Shown here piece after piece: positions 45,964 to 54,369 of a stretch of 64,000 bases of DNA (within the stretch, counting starts at the first letter, position 1; each line of letters begins with the position of its first letter). The stretch covers positions 1 through 64,000 of the forward strand of contig CAVWPR010000015.1 of the NCBI GenBank assembly GCA_963756815.1. Direction: 5' to 3'. The position numbers and the translations under genes were made by a program. This DNA comes from JAENVU01 sp963756815. GTDB taxonomy: Bacteria; Actinomycetota; Acidimicrobiia; IMCC26256; JAENVU01. The notes under the pieces were generated by a model, which saw only the letters and a list, made by a program, of their open reading frames with translations, searched no databases and was not told the DNA's origin.

Positions 45964-46695
45964 ATGGCCGACCACACCGCCACCGCCCCGCCCGTCGCCG
46001 TGATCACGGGCGCCTCGCAGGGCCTCGGACTCGCACTCGCGGAGGCGCTCGCCGACGCGGGCTGGTCACTGGTCGTCGACGCCCGTGGCGCCGACCGCCT
46101 CCAGACCGAGGTCGACCGGATGCGAGCACGCGCTCGCGGACACGTCATCGCGATCCCGGGCGACGTCGCCGACCCCGAGCACCGGGCCGCGCTCGCCGAC
46201 GCCGCCTCGACACTCGGGCCCGTCCAGTTGGTCGTCCACAACGCGAGCACGCTCGGCGCCAGTCCGCTCCCCTCTCTCACCACGATCCCGGCCGACGTGC
46301 TGCGGACCGCCTTCGAGGTGAACGTGATCGCACCGATCGCCCTCACCCAAGCGCTCGAGCCGCACCTCGCGCCGGGCGCGACCATCGTCGCCATCACCTC
46401 GGACGCGGCCGTCGAGCCGTACCCGGGGTGGGGCGGCTACGGCGCCTCGAAGGCGGCGCTCGAGCACGCGAGCCGGATACTCGCGGCCGAACGTCCCGAC
46501 CGGCGCGTCCTGGTCGTCGATCCCGGCGACATGCGCACCGAGATGCACCAGGCTGCGTTCCCCGGCGAGGACATCTCAGATCGTCCCGAGCCTGCCGACA
46601 GTGTGCCGGGACTGCTTGCGCTCGTCACGGGGGACCAGCCGAGCGGACGCTACGAAGCCCGGGCGCTCGTGCCCGAGACCGTGGGGCTGCCATGA
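45964..46695 (+). CDS. Short-chain dehydrogenase/reductase
   Basis: 243 residues from ATG, preceded by GAAAGGGG. The Rossmann motif is ITGASQGLGLALA, the NAS motif LVVHNASTLG and the catalytic Ser-Tyr-Lys set is in VAITSDAA and WGGYGASKAALEH (Y-x3-K). It ends in the QueA-like gene start with a four-base overlap (ATGA), so it is the first gene of a three-gene operon. Substrate unknown. MRKGSA six codons upstream is an alternative start. Confidence 0.85.
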   Translation: MADHTATAPPVAVITGASQGLGLALAEALADAGWSLVVDARGADRLQTEVDRMRARARGHVIAIPGDVADPEHRAALADAASTLGPVQLVVHNASTLGASPLPSLTTIPADVLRTAFEVNVIAPIALTQALEPHLAPGATIVAITSDAAVEPYPGWGGYGASKAALEHASRILAAERPDRRVLVVDPGDMRTEMHQAAFPGEDISDRPEPADSVPGLLALVTGDQPSGRYEARALVPETVGLP

Positions 46696-47765
46696 CGACC
46701 ACCACGCCGACCCGGCGCCTCGACTTCGTCCTCGACCCGGCCCACGAGGCGCACGAGCCGCCCGAAGCTGCGGGCCGGCGGCGCGACCACGGCCGACTGC
46801 TCGTGAGTCACGGTGCACGCCCACCCGTCGACGCGCGTTTCGACGCGCTCGGCGAATTCCTGGATCCCGGCGACCTCGTCGCGGTGAACACGTCGGCCAC
46901 CGTGCCGGCCGCACTCGACGGTCGTCTCCCTGACGGCGAGCCGGTCGCGGTCCACCTCTCCGGCGAGCTGCCCGGCGCAGTCTGGCTCGTCGAGGTCCGG
47001 CGACCGAGCGAGGGCAGCACGCAGCCGCGACGAGTCGACGAGTCGCCCGACACGACCATCGGCGTCGACCTCCTCGGCGGCGGTCGCGTGAACCTGCTGG
47101 CCCCGTTCGCCGACTCGGCCCGCCTGTGGGTGGCGACCCTCGACCTTCCCGCACCGGTCGGCCGGTACCTCGCGCACCACGGACACGCGATCCGCTACCG
47201 GCACGTGCCGCGCGCCTGGCCGATCGAGACCTACCAGACCGTGTTCGCGGACGAGCCGGGCAGCGCCGAGATGCCGAGCGCGAGCCGCCCGTTCACCGAG
47301 GAGCTCGTCACCCGCCTGGTGACGCGCGGCATCCACTTCGTGCCGCTGCTCCTCCACACCGGGGTCTCCTCGCTCGAGGGCGGCGAGCGCCCGTACCCGG
47401 AGCGCTACCGCGTGCCGCGCGACACCGCCGCGATGATCAACGCGGTGCGAGCGGGCGGCGGCCACGTCGTCGCCGCCGGCACCACGGTGGTGCGTGCGCT
47501 CGCCACCGTCACCGACGACCACGGTGTCGTGCACCCCGGCGCCGGCTGGACCGACGTCGTGGTCACCGGAGACACACCGATGACGGCGGTCGACGGCCTG
47601 CTCACCGGTTGGCACGAGCCCGAGTCGACCCATCTGTGGATGCTCGAGGCCTTCGCCGACCGTGCGGTGCTCGCCGACGCGTACGCGAGGGCACTCGAGC
47701 TCGGGTACCGCTGGCACGAGTTCGGCGACAGCCATCTCATCCTGCGGGACCGCGTGACCCCGTGA
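46692..47765 (+). CDS. QueA-like SAM:tRNA ribosyltransferase-isomerase family protein
   Basis: 357 residues. The QueA fold is seen in ALGEFLDPGDLVAVNTSATVPAALDG, VGRYLAHHGHAIRYRH, WPIETYQTVFADEPGSAEMPSAS, GVSSLEGGERPYPERY and DGLLTGWHEPESTHLWM. True QueA adds the ribosyl part of SAM to preQ1-tRNA in queuosine synthesis. No other queuosine gene is present here, and the operon context (SDR before, Fe-S-type regulator after, both with four-base overlaps) suggests a different SAM-isomerase role. That is inference. Confidence 0.75.
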   Translation: MTTTTPTRRLDFVLDPAHEAHEPPEAAGRRRDHGRLLVSHGARPPVDARFDALGEFLDPGDLVAVNTSATVPAALDGRLPDGEPVAVHLSGELPGAVWLVEVRRPSEGSTQPRRVDESPDTTIGVDLLGGGRVNLLAPFADSARLWVATLDLPAPVGRYLAHHGHAIRYRHVPRAWPIETYQTVFADEPGSAEMPSASRPFTEELVTRLVTRGIHFVPLLLHTGVSSLEGGERPYPERYRVPRDTAAMINAVRAGGGHVVAAGTTVVRALATVTDDHGVVHPGAGWTDVVVTGDTPMTAVDGLLTGWHEPESTHLWMLEAFADRAVLADAYARALELGYRWHEFGDSHLILRDRVTP

Positions 47766-48439
47766 CCGACGATCGCGCCGCCGCGCTCCCGAACCTCCCG
47801 AGCGGGCGCCGGGAGGTGCTGTACGCGGTGCGCCGCCGCGGTGAGGCGACGGCCGAGCGGGTGGCCGAGCAGCTCGGGATGACGCCGAGCGGCGCGCGCC
47901 AACACCTCACCGCGCTCGTCGCGGCGGGGCTCGTGGACGCCACCGAGGTCGCAGCGGAGACGCCACGTCGAGGACGCCGCACGCTGGTGTACGCCGCGAC
48001 GCCTTCAGCCGACGGGTACTTCCCGAAGGCCTACGGCGAGTTGACGAACGAGCTCCTCGGGTATCTCGGCGACACCGACCCCGCACTGCTCGACGACATC
48101 TTCGCGAAGCGTCGGGAGCACCGGATCGCCGGCGCACGAGCGCGGCTCGAGCCCAAGCGCACGCTGGCGGGGCGCGTCGCGGAGCTGACGAAGATCCTCG
48201 ACGAGGACGGCTACCTCGCCACCTCCGAGCGTGTCGGGACGGGCACGTACCGCATCGTCGAGCACAACTGTGCGATCTGGGCCGTCGCGCAACGCTACGG
48301 CCAGGCCTGCACCAGCGAGATCGACTTCATCCGCGCGGTGCTGCCCGACACCACCGTCGAACGCGTCCAGCACATGGTCGCCGGCGCGCGCCACTGCGCG
48401 TACGAGGTCCGGGCCGCGCCGGCGTCCGGTCTCAGCTGA
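47762..48439 (+). CDS. SufR-like Fe-S transcriptional regulator
   Basis: 225 residues from GTG, with a four-base overlap (GTGA) with the QueA-like gene. The N-terminal winged helix is EATAERVAEQLGMTPSGARQHL with wing AETPRRGRRTLVY. The C-terminal half carries Cys170, Cys183 and Cys212 (C-x12-C-x28-C), in register with the cysteines of SufR-type repressors that ligate an iron-sulfur cluster; the fourth position is Thr197. It may regulate its own operon via the repeat upstream. The last bases overlap the converging DUF1697 gene by eight. Confidence 0.75.
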   Translation: MTDDRAAALPNLPSGRREVLYAVRRRGEATAERVAEQLGMTPSGARQHLTALVAAGLVDATEVAAETPRRGRRTLVYAATPSADGYFPKAYGELTNELLGYLGDTDPALLDDIFAKRREHRIAGARARLEPKRTLAGRVAELTKILDEDGYLATSERVGTGTYRIVEHNCAIWAVAQRYGQACTSEIDFIRAVLPDTTVERVQHMVAGARHCAYEVRAAPASGLS

Positions 48440-48987
48440 GCGCGGCCAGGATCCGCTCGACCGTCGACCACGCCCGGCTCGTGACCCGCGTGCCGATGAC
48501 GCGCTCGATCAGCCCGCCGGGCCCTCGACTCGTCCCGTCCGCCTTTCGCGCCGCGACGCTGAAGAGCTCGCGTCCCGCCGCGGCGAACACCACGAGGTCG
48601 CGCGCCGGGCTCCAGATCGGCAGCTCGAGCGCCGGCGGCGGACCGGGAAGGAACGACACGACGCGTTCGTGCGCGCCCCGAAGCGGCGCGGCCGCGAACG
48701 CCTCGAGCTCACGCAACGCGACGAGCTCGGTCAGCGACCGCACGAAGACCTCGGTCGGCCGATCGACCACGCGGGCGATCGAGTTCTCGATCGCCGCCGT
48801 CATGCGCGCGAGCTCAGAGGGGGCTGCCGTGAACGACACGTTGCCCGTGGTGATGTACGACTGCACGTCGGTGGCGCCCGCCGCGCCGAAGAGCGTCGAG
48901 CAGCGTCGCGCGGTGCAGTCCCCGCCGTCCCAGCATCACGGCCCGGATGAAGGCCACGTAGGGCTGCGGTGCCCGGCGCGCGGTCAC
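48432..48987 (-). CDS. DUF1697 protein, frameshifted
   Basis: About 184 residues, GTG start. The N-terminus reads QPYVAFIRAVMLGRRGLHRATLL and continues, after one extra G near 48893 (GAC-G-CTC), as LFGAAGATDVQSYITTGNVSF, the hallmark of DUF1697. The remainder (AHERVVSFLPGPPP, RELFSVAARKADG) is typical. No function is known. The start overlaps the upstream DUF5522 stop by four bases (GTGA), giving a two-gene unit. The 3' end overlaps the SufR-like gene by eight bases. Confidence 0.82.
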
Positions 48988-49193
48988 GGGTACGGGCAGT
49001 GGCGGCAGCCGCTCGCACAGCACTCGCCGCGCGCGCGGTGGTGGGCGGCCGTGAACACGAACAGACCCGTGTCCGGGTCCTCGTACCCGGGCTCGCCGGC
49101 GGTCACCGCCGCCGCATGACGGGTGAGCACCTCAGCACGCGCCGAGGCGGGCAGGCGCTCGGGATGGCGACCGGTGTCGATGGCATCGGACAT
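48984..49193 (-). CDS. DUF5522 small cysteine-rich protein
   Basis: 69 residues from ATG (a GTG three codons upstream would add MVG). The C-terminus GYEDPDTGLFVFTAAHHRARG then ECCASGCRHCPYP is the full DUF5522 signature. Five cysteines in 14 residues suggest a zinc or iron-sulfur site. Its stop overlaps the start of the DUF1697 gene, so they are translated together. Known elsewhere only as a small protein of unknown role. Confidence 0.8.
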   Translation of the reverse strand: MSDAIDTGRHPERLPASARAEVLTRHAAAVTAGEPGYEDPDTGLFVFTAAHHRARGECCASGCRHCPYP

Positions 49194-49286
49194 CCCAACC
49201 ACCCTCGCACGCGGCGGCGCGCCGGAGGGCGGCGCGACGCCGAATCGTCGGCGTCACCGCGCGATCGCCCCTACCCTTCCGGCCCG

Positions 49287-50118
49287 ATGAACCTGACGGG
49301 ACGCATCCGGGACGCGGACCTGACGAACAGCGAGCGCCGCGTGGCCGACCTCGTCCTCGACGACCCGAGCCGGCTCGCCTTCGGCTCGGTGGCGTCGGTC
49401 GCGACCGACGCCGGCGTCGGCAACTCCACCGTCATGCGCTTCGCGAGCAGGGTCGGGTTCGCCGGATTCCGCGAGCTCCAGGACGCGGCTCGCGCCGAGA
49501 TGGGCGGTCGCGTGCGACAGGCGACGCACCGCGTGCGTCAACCGGCGGCCGGCGATCCGGTGGAACGGGCGCGCGAGATCGAGGTCACCAACGTGGGTGA
49601 GACCTTCGCCCGGATCGATCCGTCGGTGGCCGACGCGGCCGCGGACGGCCTCGCGCGCGCCGGTCGCGTCGCGGTGCTCGCCGGCGACGCCGCGCGGGGT
49701 CGCGCAGGACTTCGCCACCCAGCTCGGCATGGTGCGCGACGGCATCGAGTCCGCCGAGGTCGGATCGATCGCCCTGAGCCGCAGCCTCGCGTGGCTCGAA
49801 CGCGGCGACGTGCTCGTGGCGCTCGACACGGCCCGGTACGAGCGGAGCATCGCGACGGCAGTGGAACGGGCGGCGGCCGAGGGCGTCCGCATCCTCGCGG
49901 TCTCCGACTCGCACGTCTCCCCGATCGCGCGTCAGGCGACGTGGTCGTTCCAGGTCGTCGACACCGGCGCGGGCCCGTTCGACAGCTTCGTCGCCGCGCT
50001 CGCGCTCACCAACCTGCTCGTGACGCTCGTGACCCGCCGGCTCGGCCGGCGCGCGGTCCGCCACATCGATCGCCTCGACGCCGCCTGGGACGCGACCGAC
50101 GTCCTCCGCCCCGACTGA
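49287..50118 (+). CDS. RpiR/MurR-family transcriptional regulator, frameshifted
   Basis: About 276 residues. The N-terminal HTH_6 domain is LTNSERRVADLVLDDPSRLAF to ATDAGVGNSTVMRFASRVGF and FAGFRELQDAAR. The C-terminal SIS (sugar-phosphate isomerase-like) domain continues in the next frame: VAQDFATQLGMVRDGIES, RGDVLVALDTARYERS and GVRILAVSDSHVSPIARQ. One extra G near 49697 (GGGG run) explains the break. Sensor of a sugar phosphate or amino-sugar derivative. Monocistronic; a VioC-like oxygenase gene begins 120 bases on. Confidence 0.85.
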
Positions 50119-50238
50119 CCCGCCCCGCTCCCCCGAATTGGTGCGCAGAGGAGCGCATCTTCACGTCATTCTGCGCGTCGGTTCGCCGGAGCCGGTATAT
50201 CTGTACCGGGATTGGGCCACACCAGGTACGATCATGCC

Positions 50239-51096
50239 GTGCCCGAGCCGACCGTCCACCCGGCGATCCCGACCCTGCCCGACGTCGAGCGCGCCGCGAC
50301 CGCGCTGGGAGCCGGTGTCGCGTCGGGCGCGGTGCTCGTCCGAGGACTCGACATCGGTACCCCCGGACCCACCCCGGCGGCGATGCGCCCGGCGCATCTC
50401 GGATCGCGATCGGCCGGGTCGCTCCTCGCCGCCGCTGGCCGCCTCGGGCACCCCGTGGGCTACGTCCAGGAGCACGGCGGGCGGGTGGTCCAGAACATCT
50501 ACCCGCTCGCGGAATCCGTCGGCCAACAGATCTCGACCTCCTCGGACGTCCCGCTCGCCTTCCACACCGAGACCGCGTTCCACCCACACAAGTCGCACTT
50601 CCTGCTCCTGCTCTGCCTCCGCGGCGATCCCGGCGCCGCGACCGAGCTCTGCAGCGTCGACGCGGTCGTCCCACATCTGAGCGCCGGGGTGGTCCGCGCG
50701 CTCGAGCAGCCGCGGTTCCGAACCGGCGTGGACCTGTCATTCGGTCGTGGCGACGGCTGGACGACCGCGCCCGGTCCGGTGCTCGCACGCACCGCGGGCG
50801 GAACCCGCACGCTGACCTACGACGGCGAGCTCACCATCGGAACCGACGCGGACTCCGGCGCGGCGCTCGCGGATCTCGCCGACGCGATCGCGTCGACGTC
50901 CACGTCGATCGTCCTCGACGCCGGCGACCTGCTGATCGTCGACAATCGCCGTGCCGTCCACGGTCGTTCGCAGTTCCGGGCGCGTTTCGACGGCACCGAC
51001 CGGTGGCTGCAACGCACGTTCGTCGTGGACGACCTCGCCGCAATCACCGACCGGCGGGGATCGGTGATCACGACCCGCTTCTCGGCCGCCGCCTGA
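50239..51096 (+). CDS. VioC/AsnO-like Fe(II)/2-oxoglutarate amino-acid hydroxylase
   Basis: 285 residues from GTG. The iron motif is His109-x-Glu111 (FHTETAF) rather than His-x-Asp, the mark of VioC/AsnO/clavaminate-synthase enzymes; the distal His is His241 in NRRAVHGRSQF. GATELCSVDAV and RWLQRTFVV complete the fold. Members beta-hydroxylate free Arg, Asn or related amino acids for antibiotic or siderophore assembly. No biosynthetic gene is adjacent, so the free amino acid or another substrate may be degraded. A strong hairpin follows (51115-51144). Confidence 0.78.
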   Translation: MPEPTVHPAIPTLPDVERAATALGAGVASGAVLVRGLDIGTPGPTPAAMRPAHLGSRSAGSLLAAAGRLGHPVGYVQEHGGRVVQNIYPLAESVGQQISTSSDVPLAFHTETAFHPHKSHFLLLLCLRGDPGAATELCSVDAVVPHLSAGVVRALEQPRFRTGVDLSFGRGDGWTTAPGPVLARTAGGTRTLTYDGELTIGTDADSGAALADLADAIASTSTSIVLDAGDLLIVDNRRAVHGRSQFRARFDGTDRWLQRTFVVDDLAAITDRRGSVITTRFSAAA

Positions 51097-51114
51097 GCCC
51101 ACACTGAGGATGCG

Positions 51115-51144
51115 GCCCGGTGCGGAACCCGCTCCGCACCGGGC
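51115..51144 (+). terminator. Rho-independent-like hairpin
   Basis: Perfect 12-base stem GCCCGGTGCGGA / TCCGCACCGGGC with a six-base loop ACCCGC, 18 bases after the VioC-like stop. No T-run, which is usual in high-GC genomes. Confidence 0.6.
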
Positions 51145-51203
51145 GACGTTGCGATGTCGGCGAGACTTGACCGGCGCACGTGCGCACCACAGGAGCAGGT
51201 GAC

Positions 51204-51996
51204 ATGACCGACGAACCGACCAGCGAATCGAGTCCCGAGGCCCCCCTGCCGCCGCCCGCGGCCGAGACACCCCCGCGGCCGAGCACCGACCGCAGCCGAC
51301 ACACCGACCGCAGCCGAGGCGCCGCCGTCGGCCGAGACACCGACCACACCCGTCGCGAGCGTCCCTGTCGATGAGCCCACCGAGGCGGCACCGGTGACGC
51401 CGACGACGACCTCCACCACGGATGCGCCCCGACGCAAGGGCGTCCTCGTGCCCGTCTGGGCGCTCGTGACGGTCGCGGGACTGCTGCTGATCGTCGCCAG
51501 CGGCCTCGTGGGGTACGCGATCGGTCGCCACGACGACGGCGACGGGCGGACCGTGCGCGCCGGCGGATTCCAGCTGCCCGAGCGCCAGCTGCCACCCGGG
51601 TTCGGTCCGTTCGGCAACGGCTCCAACGGCAACGGCAGCAACGGGAACGGCAACGGCTCCAACGGCAACGGGAACGGGAACAACGGGAACGGCAACGGTG
51701 GGTCGACGACGGACAACGGTGCGTTCCTCGGCGTGGCCGTGCAGGACTCCGCGAACCCGCGTGGGGCCGAGCTCGTGCGCGTCGTCGCCGGCAGCCCGGC
51801 CGCAGACGCGGGATTGAAGACCGGTGACGTCGTGACCGCAGTCGACGGCAAGGCCGTCACCGGCGCCGCGTCGCTCACCACCCAGATCCGTGCCCACTCG
51901 AGCGGCGACGAGGTGCGAATCACGTACCAGCGTGACGGCTCGAGCAGCACCGTGAGGGTCACGCTCGGCGACCGGACGCCGACGAGCACCCAGTAG
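51204..51996 (+). CDS. Membrane-anchored PDZ-domain protein, frameshifted
   Basis: About 263 residues. The ATG gives MTDEPTSESSPEAPLPPP; one extra C in a C5 run near 51270 restores a Pro/Ala/Thr-rich cytoplasmic or linker stretch and DAPRRKGVLVPVWALVTVAG, a single membrane helix. Next comes an Asn-Gly-Ser repeat tract (51612-51703). The C-terminal PDZ domain is FLGVAVQDS then SPAADAGLKTGDVVTAVDGK. There is no protease domain, so this is a scaffold or binding module, resembling the C-terminus of HtrA without its serine protease. Confidence 0.75.
51612..51703 (+). repeat. Asn-Gly-Ser/Gly low-complexity repeat
   Basis: Tandem GGCAACGG / TCCAACGG / GGGAACGG units encode about 30 residues of alternating Asn and Gly with a few Ser. 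The tract links the membrane helix to the PDZ domain and would be a flexible extracellular spacer. Repeat number may vary between strains. Confidence 0.8.
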
Positions 51997-52129
51997 CGCG
52001 GCGCTGCGCGACCGCGCCGCCTCACCCTCCGGGGTGTGCCGGCGAGCCGCGTCCCGTCGCCGCCCGCGGACGAACGCCGCGTGCGATCCGTCTAGTGTTC
52101 CCGCACGTCGTCGACTGGGGGAAACGACC

Positions 52130-53647
52130 GTGCGCAACACTCGCCGGACTGCGATCGCCGTCCTGATCCTGATTCCTGCTCTGATCGGCCTCGCCGGCTG
52201 CACCCGCTTCGGCGCGACGCTGACCCGGCCGTCCGACCCGGTCGTCCTGTCCGGCAGCGCACTCCCGAAGCTGCTCGGCGGCGACCCCATGCACGTCGTG
52301 GGCTTCGCGTGGGACGGCACGACCTGGCACCAGGTCCCGGTCCAGGTCGACGAGCGCGACCTGGTCAACCCCGGGCTGATCTACCACCGGCCGACCAACG
52401 TCTGGCCGGTCCTGTCCGGGACCTCGACGCCGTACACGATGCTCGTGTACACGCCGCCGGCCCACCTCACCGCCGGCTACACGTCGAGCGCCACCTATAC
52501 GCCCAGCGACTCGAACCCGACGTTCGACGGCAACGACGAGCTGTCGTTCCTCGCCAACGACAGCGGCAAGCAGGCCGGCGGCGGCGTGACCGCGCCGGCC
52601 GGTGTCGACGCGAGCACGCGTGAAGAGGTGAAGGCCACCGACCCGCTCACGAACGGCGCCGGCGTCGGCTACGTCTACCTCTTCCACAGCGCGACGCTCA
52701 CCGGTGGCAGCGCCGGGACCACCGGCGTCAATTACACGTTCAGCCTGGACTCGGGCGACTACCGCGCCACGTACCAGATGGGTTCGGCATCGCTCGCGCC
52801 GAACAACACGTGGGGCTTCAACCCCGAGCACTCCACCGTCGTCACACCCGCGTACCGCGAGCAGTTCGGCGACCGCTGGCTCAACAACGGCCTCGCCGTG
52901 ACCGCGGGCAACGCGTCGGGGGCGCCGATCCTCGAGCGCACCCACTTCTACGCGACCGGCGTCGGGTGCGGCCGGTCCGAGGACACCTTCGACGGTGGGG
53001 CGAGCAACCCCGGCGAGGGCGCGTTCATCGTGAACCTCTCCGGACCCGTCCGCGCCATCCGCTCGTACCTCGGCGCGAACAGCTACCTGTACACCGCCAA
53101 CACCCACTTCTTCTATCCGGAGCGCGAGGACCTCGTCACCGACGTGCGCGGCCACGCAGGCATGCCCGGCTACGGCAGCGCCGACGACTACGTGACCGGC
53201 ACCTCGGGGCTGAAGTACTCGGACCCCGAGAACACGAACATCGCGATCGACGGCACCCCCGACGCGGTCACGCCGATCGGGTACGTCACCGGCGCCGCGG
53301 CGCCCGCGTTGTGGCAGATGGTCTCCGGCGCGCAGGGCAGCGTCGTCACGGTGCGCAGCCTCGACACCGACATGTCCGGCCTGAACGTCACCACCGTGTA
53401 CCAGGACCGCAACCCGGCGTCGCCGGCGCAGTGCACCGGTGACGCGGCCGCGTGGGGCCAGAACGGCACCAACCTCACGTCGCCGGTCAACAACGTCCCC
53501 GTGACCGACCCCACCCTTTCGAGCACGCCCGGGAAGCTGGTGGTCCACCAGTCGCGCCTCTTCCGCGGCGCGAACCTGTCGACGGCGGACGCTGCGACGC
53601 TCGAGACCCAGGTCCGGACCCCGGTCACCGTCACCGTCGCGGGCTAG
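52130..53647 (+). CDS. Large lipoprotein of unknown function
   Basis: 505 residues from GTG with GGGGAAA upstream. Signal peptide with lipobox LIGLAGCTRF, so it is lipid-anchored. The mature protein is Ser/Thr/Asn-rich and beta-rich: WDGTTWHQVPVQVDERDL, DGNDELSFLANDSG, NTWGFNPEHSTVVTPAY and RAIRSYLGANSYLY. It has just two Cys pairs. I recognise no family; a secreted binding or hydrolytic beta-protein is possible. A nested hairpin (53655-53697) follows closely. Single gene with its own promoter region. Confidence 0.7.
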   Translation: MRNTRRTAIAVLILIPALIGLAGCTRFGATLTRPSDPVVLSGSALPKLLGGDPMHVVGFAWDGTTWHQVPVQVDERDLVNPGLIYHRPTNVWPVLSGTSTPYTMLVYTPPAHLTAGYTSSATYTPSDSNPTFDGNDELSFLANDSGKQAGGGVTAPAGVDASTREEVKATDPLTNGAGVGYVYLFHSATLTGGSAGTTGVNYTFSLDSGDYRATYQMGSASLAPNNTWGFNPEHSTVVTPAYREQFGDRWLNNGLAVTAGNASGAPILERTHFYATGVGCGRSEDTFDGGASNPGEGAFIVNLSGPVRAIRSYLGANSYLYTANTHFFYPEREDLVTDVRGHAGMPGYGSADDYVTGTSGLKYSDPENTNIAIDGTPDAVTPIGYVTGAAAPALWQMVSGAQGSVVTVRSLDTDMSGLNVTTVYQDRNPASPAQCTGDAAAWGQNGTNLTSPVNNVPVTDPTLSSTPGKLVVHQSRLFRGANLSTADAATLETQVRTPVTVTVAG

Positions 53648-53654
53648 GTCACCG

Positions 53655-53697
53655 GTTCGCCGTCTGCCGTCGAGCACGACACCCTCGACGGACGAAC
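53655..53697 (+). terminator. Nested hairpin after the lipoprotein gene
   Basis: Outer arms GTTCG / CGAAC enclose inner arms CCGTCGAG / CTCGACGG. It starts seven bases after the TAG stop (53645-53647), so it probably terminates this gene. The remaining bases to 53940 show no gene that I can support. Confidence 0.5.
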
Positions 53698-53940
53698 GGG
53701 CCCGAACGGCGTATTCCGGACAATGACCGACTCCAGCCTCACGCGTCACTATCGTGTCAGCGACGTCGACGCTTCGGGGCAGTAGCGCGAACGTGAGAGG
53801 AACGAACTCCGCCGCCGGCACTGCGCTCTCCTCCCGGCCCTGATCCCATCGACACCGAGCCGTCGCCACGGTCGGTCGACTCCCGACCGCGGCGCACGAT
53901 CGCCCCCGAACGGGGGTGGGATGCCCAAGGAGGGCCAGAC

Positions 53941-54354
53941 ATGAAAATGCGATCAGGTTGGGTGACGTTCGCGGGGGTGATGATCTTCGTGCTCGGAGTC
54001 CTCAACGCGTTCGACGGTCTCGTTGCCATCACGCAGACCCGGTACATCGAGCGCAACATCGGTGGCGAGCTGCCGATCACCAACAACGTCAAGAACTGGG
54101 GTTGGGGCGCCCTGATCCTCGGGGTCCTGTTGATCCTCATCGCGCTCGGCATCTTCTCGGGCGCGACGTGGGCCCGGGTGGCGGGCATCGTGCTCGTCGG
54201 TATCAACCTGCTGTTCCAGTTCGCGTACCTCGGCCACTATCCGTTCTGGTCGTTGACGATGATCGCGATCGACATCGTGGTGATCTTCGCGTTGGCGGGT
54301 GCCACCGGCGACGGTGCCTATCCGGACGACGGCTCGTACTCGAGCACCACCTGA
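53941..54354 (+). CDS. Four-helix membrane protein (DUF7144-like)
   Basis: 137 residues. AAGGAGGGCC lies just before the ATG. Four hydrophobic segments: WVTFAGVMIFVLGVLNAFDG, WGWGALILGVLLILIALGIF, VAGIVLVGINLLFQFAYLG and MIAIDIVVIFALAGAT. The YIERN loop between the first two and the acidic Ser/Tyr/Thr-rich tail are seen in small actinobacterial membrane proteins I would assign to DUF7144. Function unknown. A perfect 17-base inverted repeat (54370-54407) follows the stop. Confidence 0.75.
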   Translation: MKMRSGWVTFAGVMIFVLGVLNAFDGLVAITQTRYIERNIGGELPITNNVKNWGWGALILGVLLILIALGIFSGATWARVAGIVLVGINLLFQFAYLGHYPFWSLTMIAIDIVVIFALAGATGDGAYPDDGSYSSTT

Positions 54355-54369
54355 CGAACACCCGGCGCG

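Noticed and set aside
46692..47765. Queuosine biosynthesis locus
   Set aside because: Only the QueA-like gene is present. No preQ0/preQ1 or transglycosylase gene is seen, so a queuosine pathway is not claimed.
21093..49700. Programmed ribosomal frameshifting (prfB-like CTTTGA) as the cause of the shifts
   Set aside because: The 17 sites share no slippery codon plus stop, and span unrelated genes, so a common programmed signal is not supported by sequence. Sequencing error or mutation is simpler.
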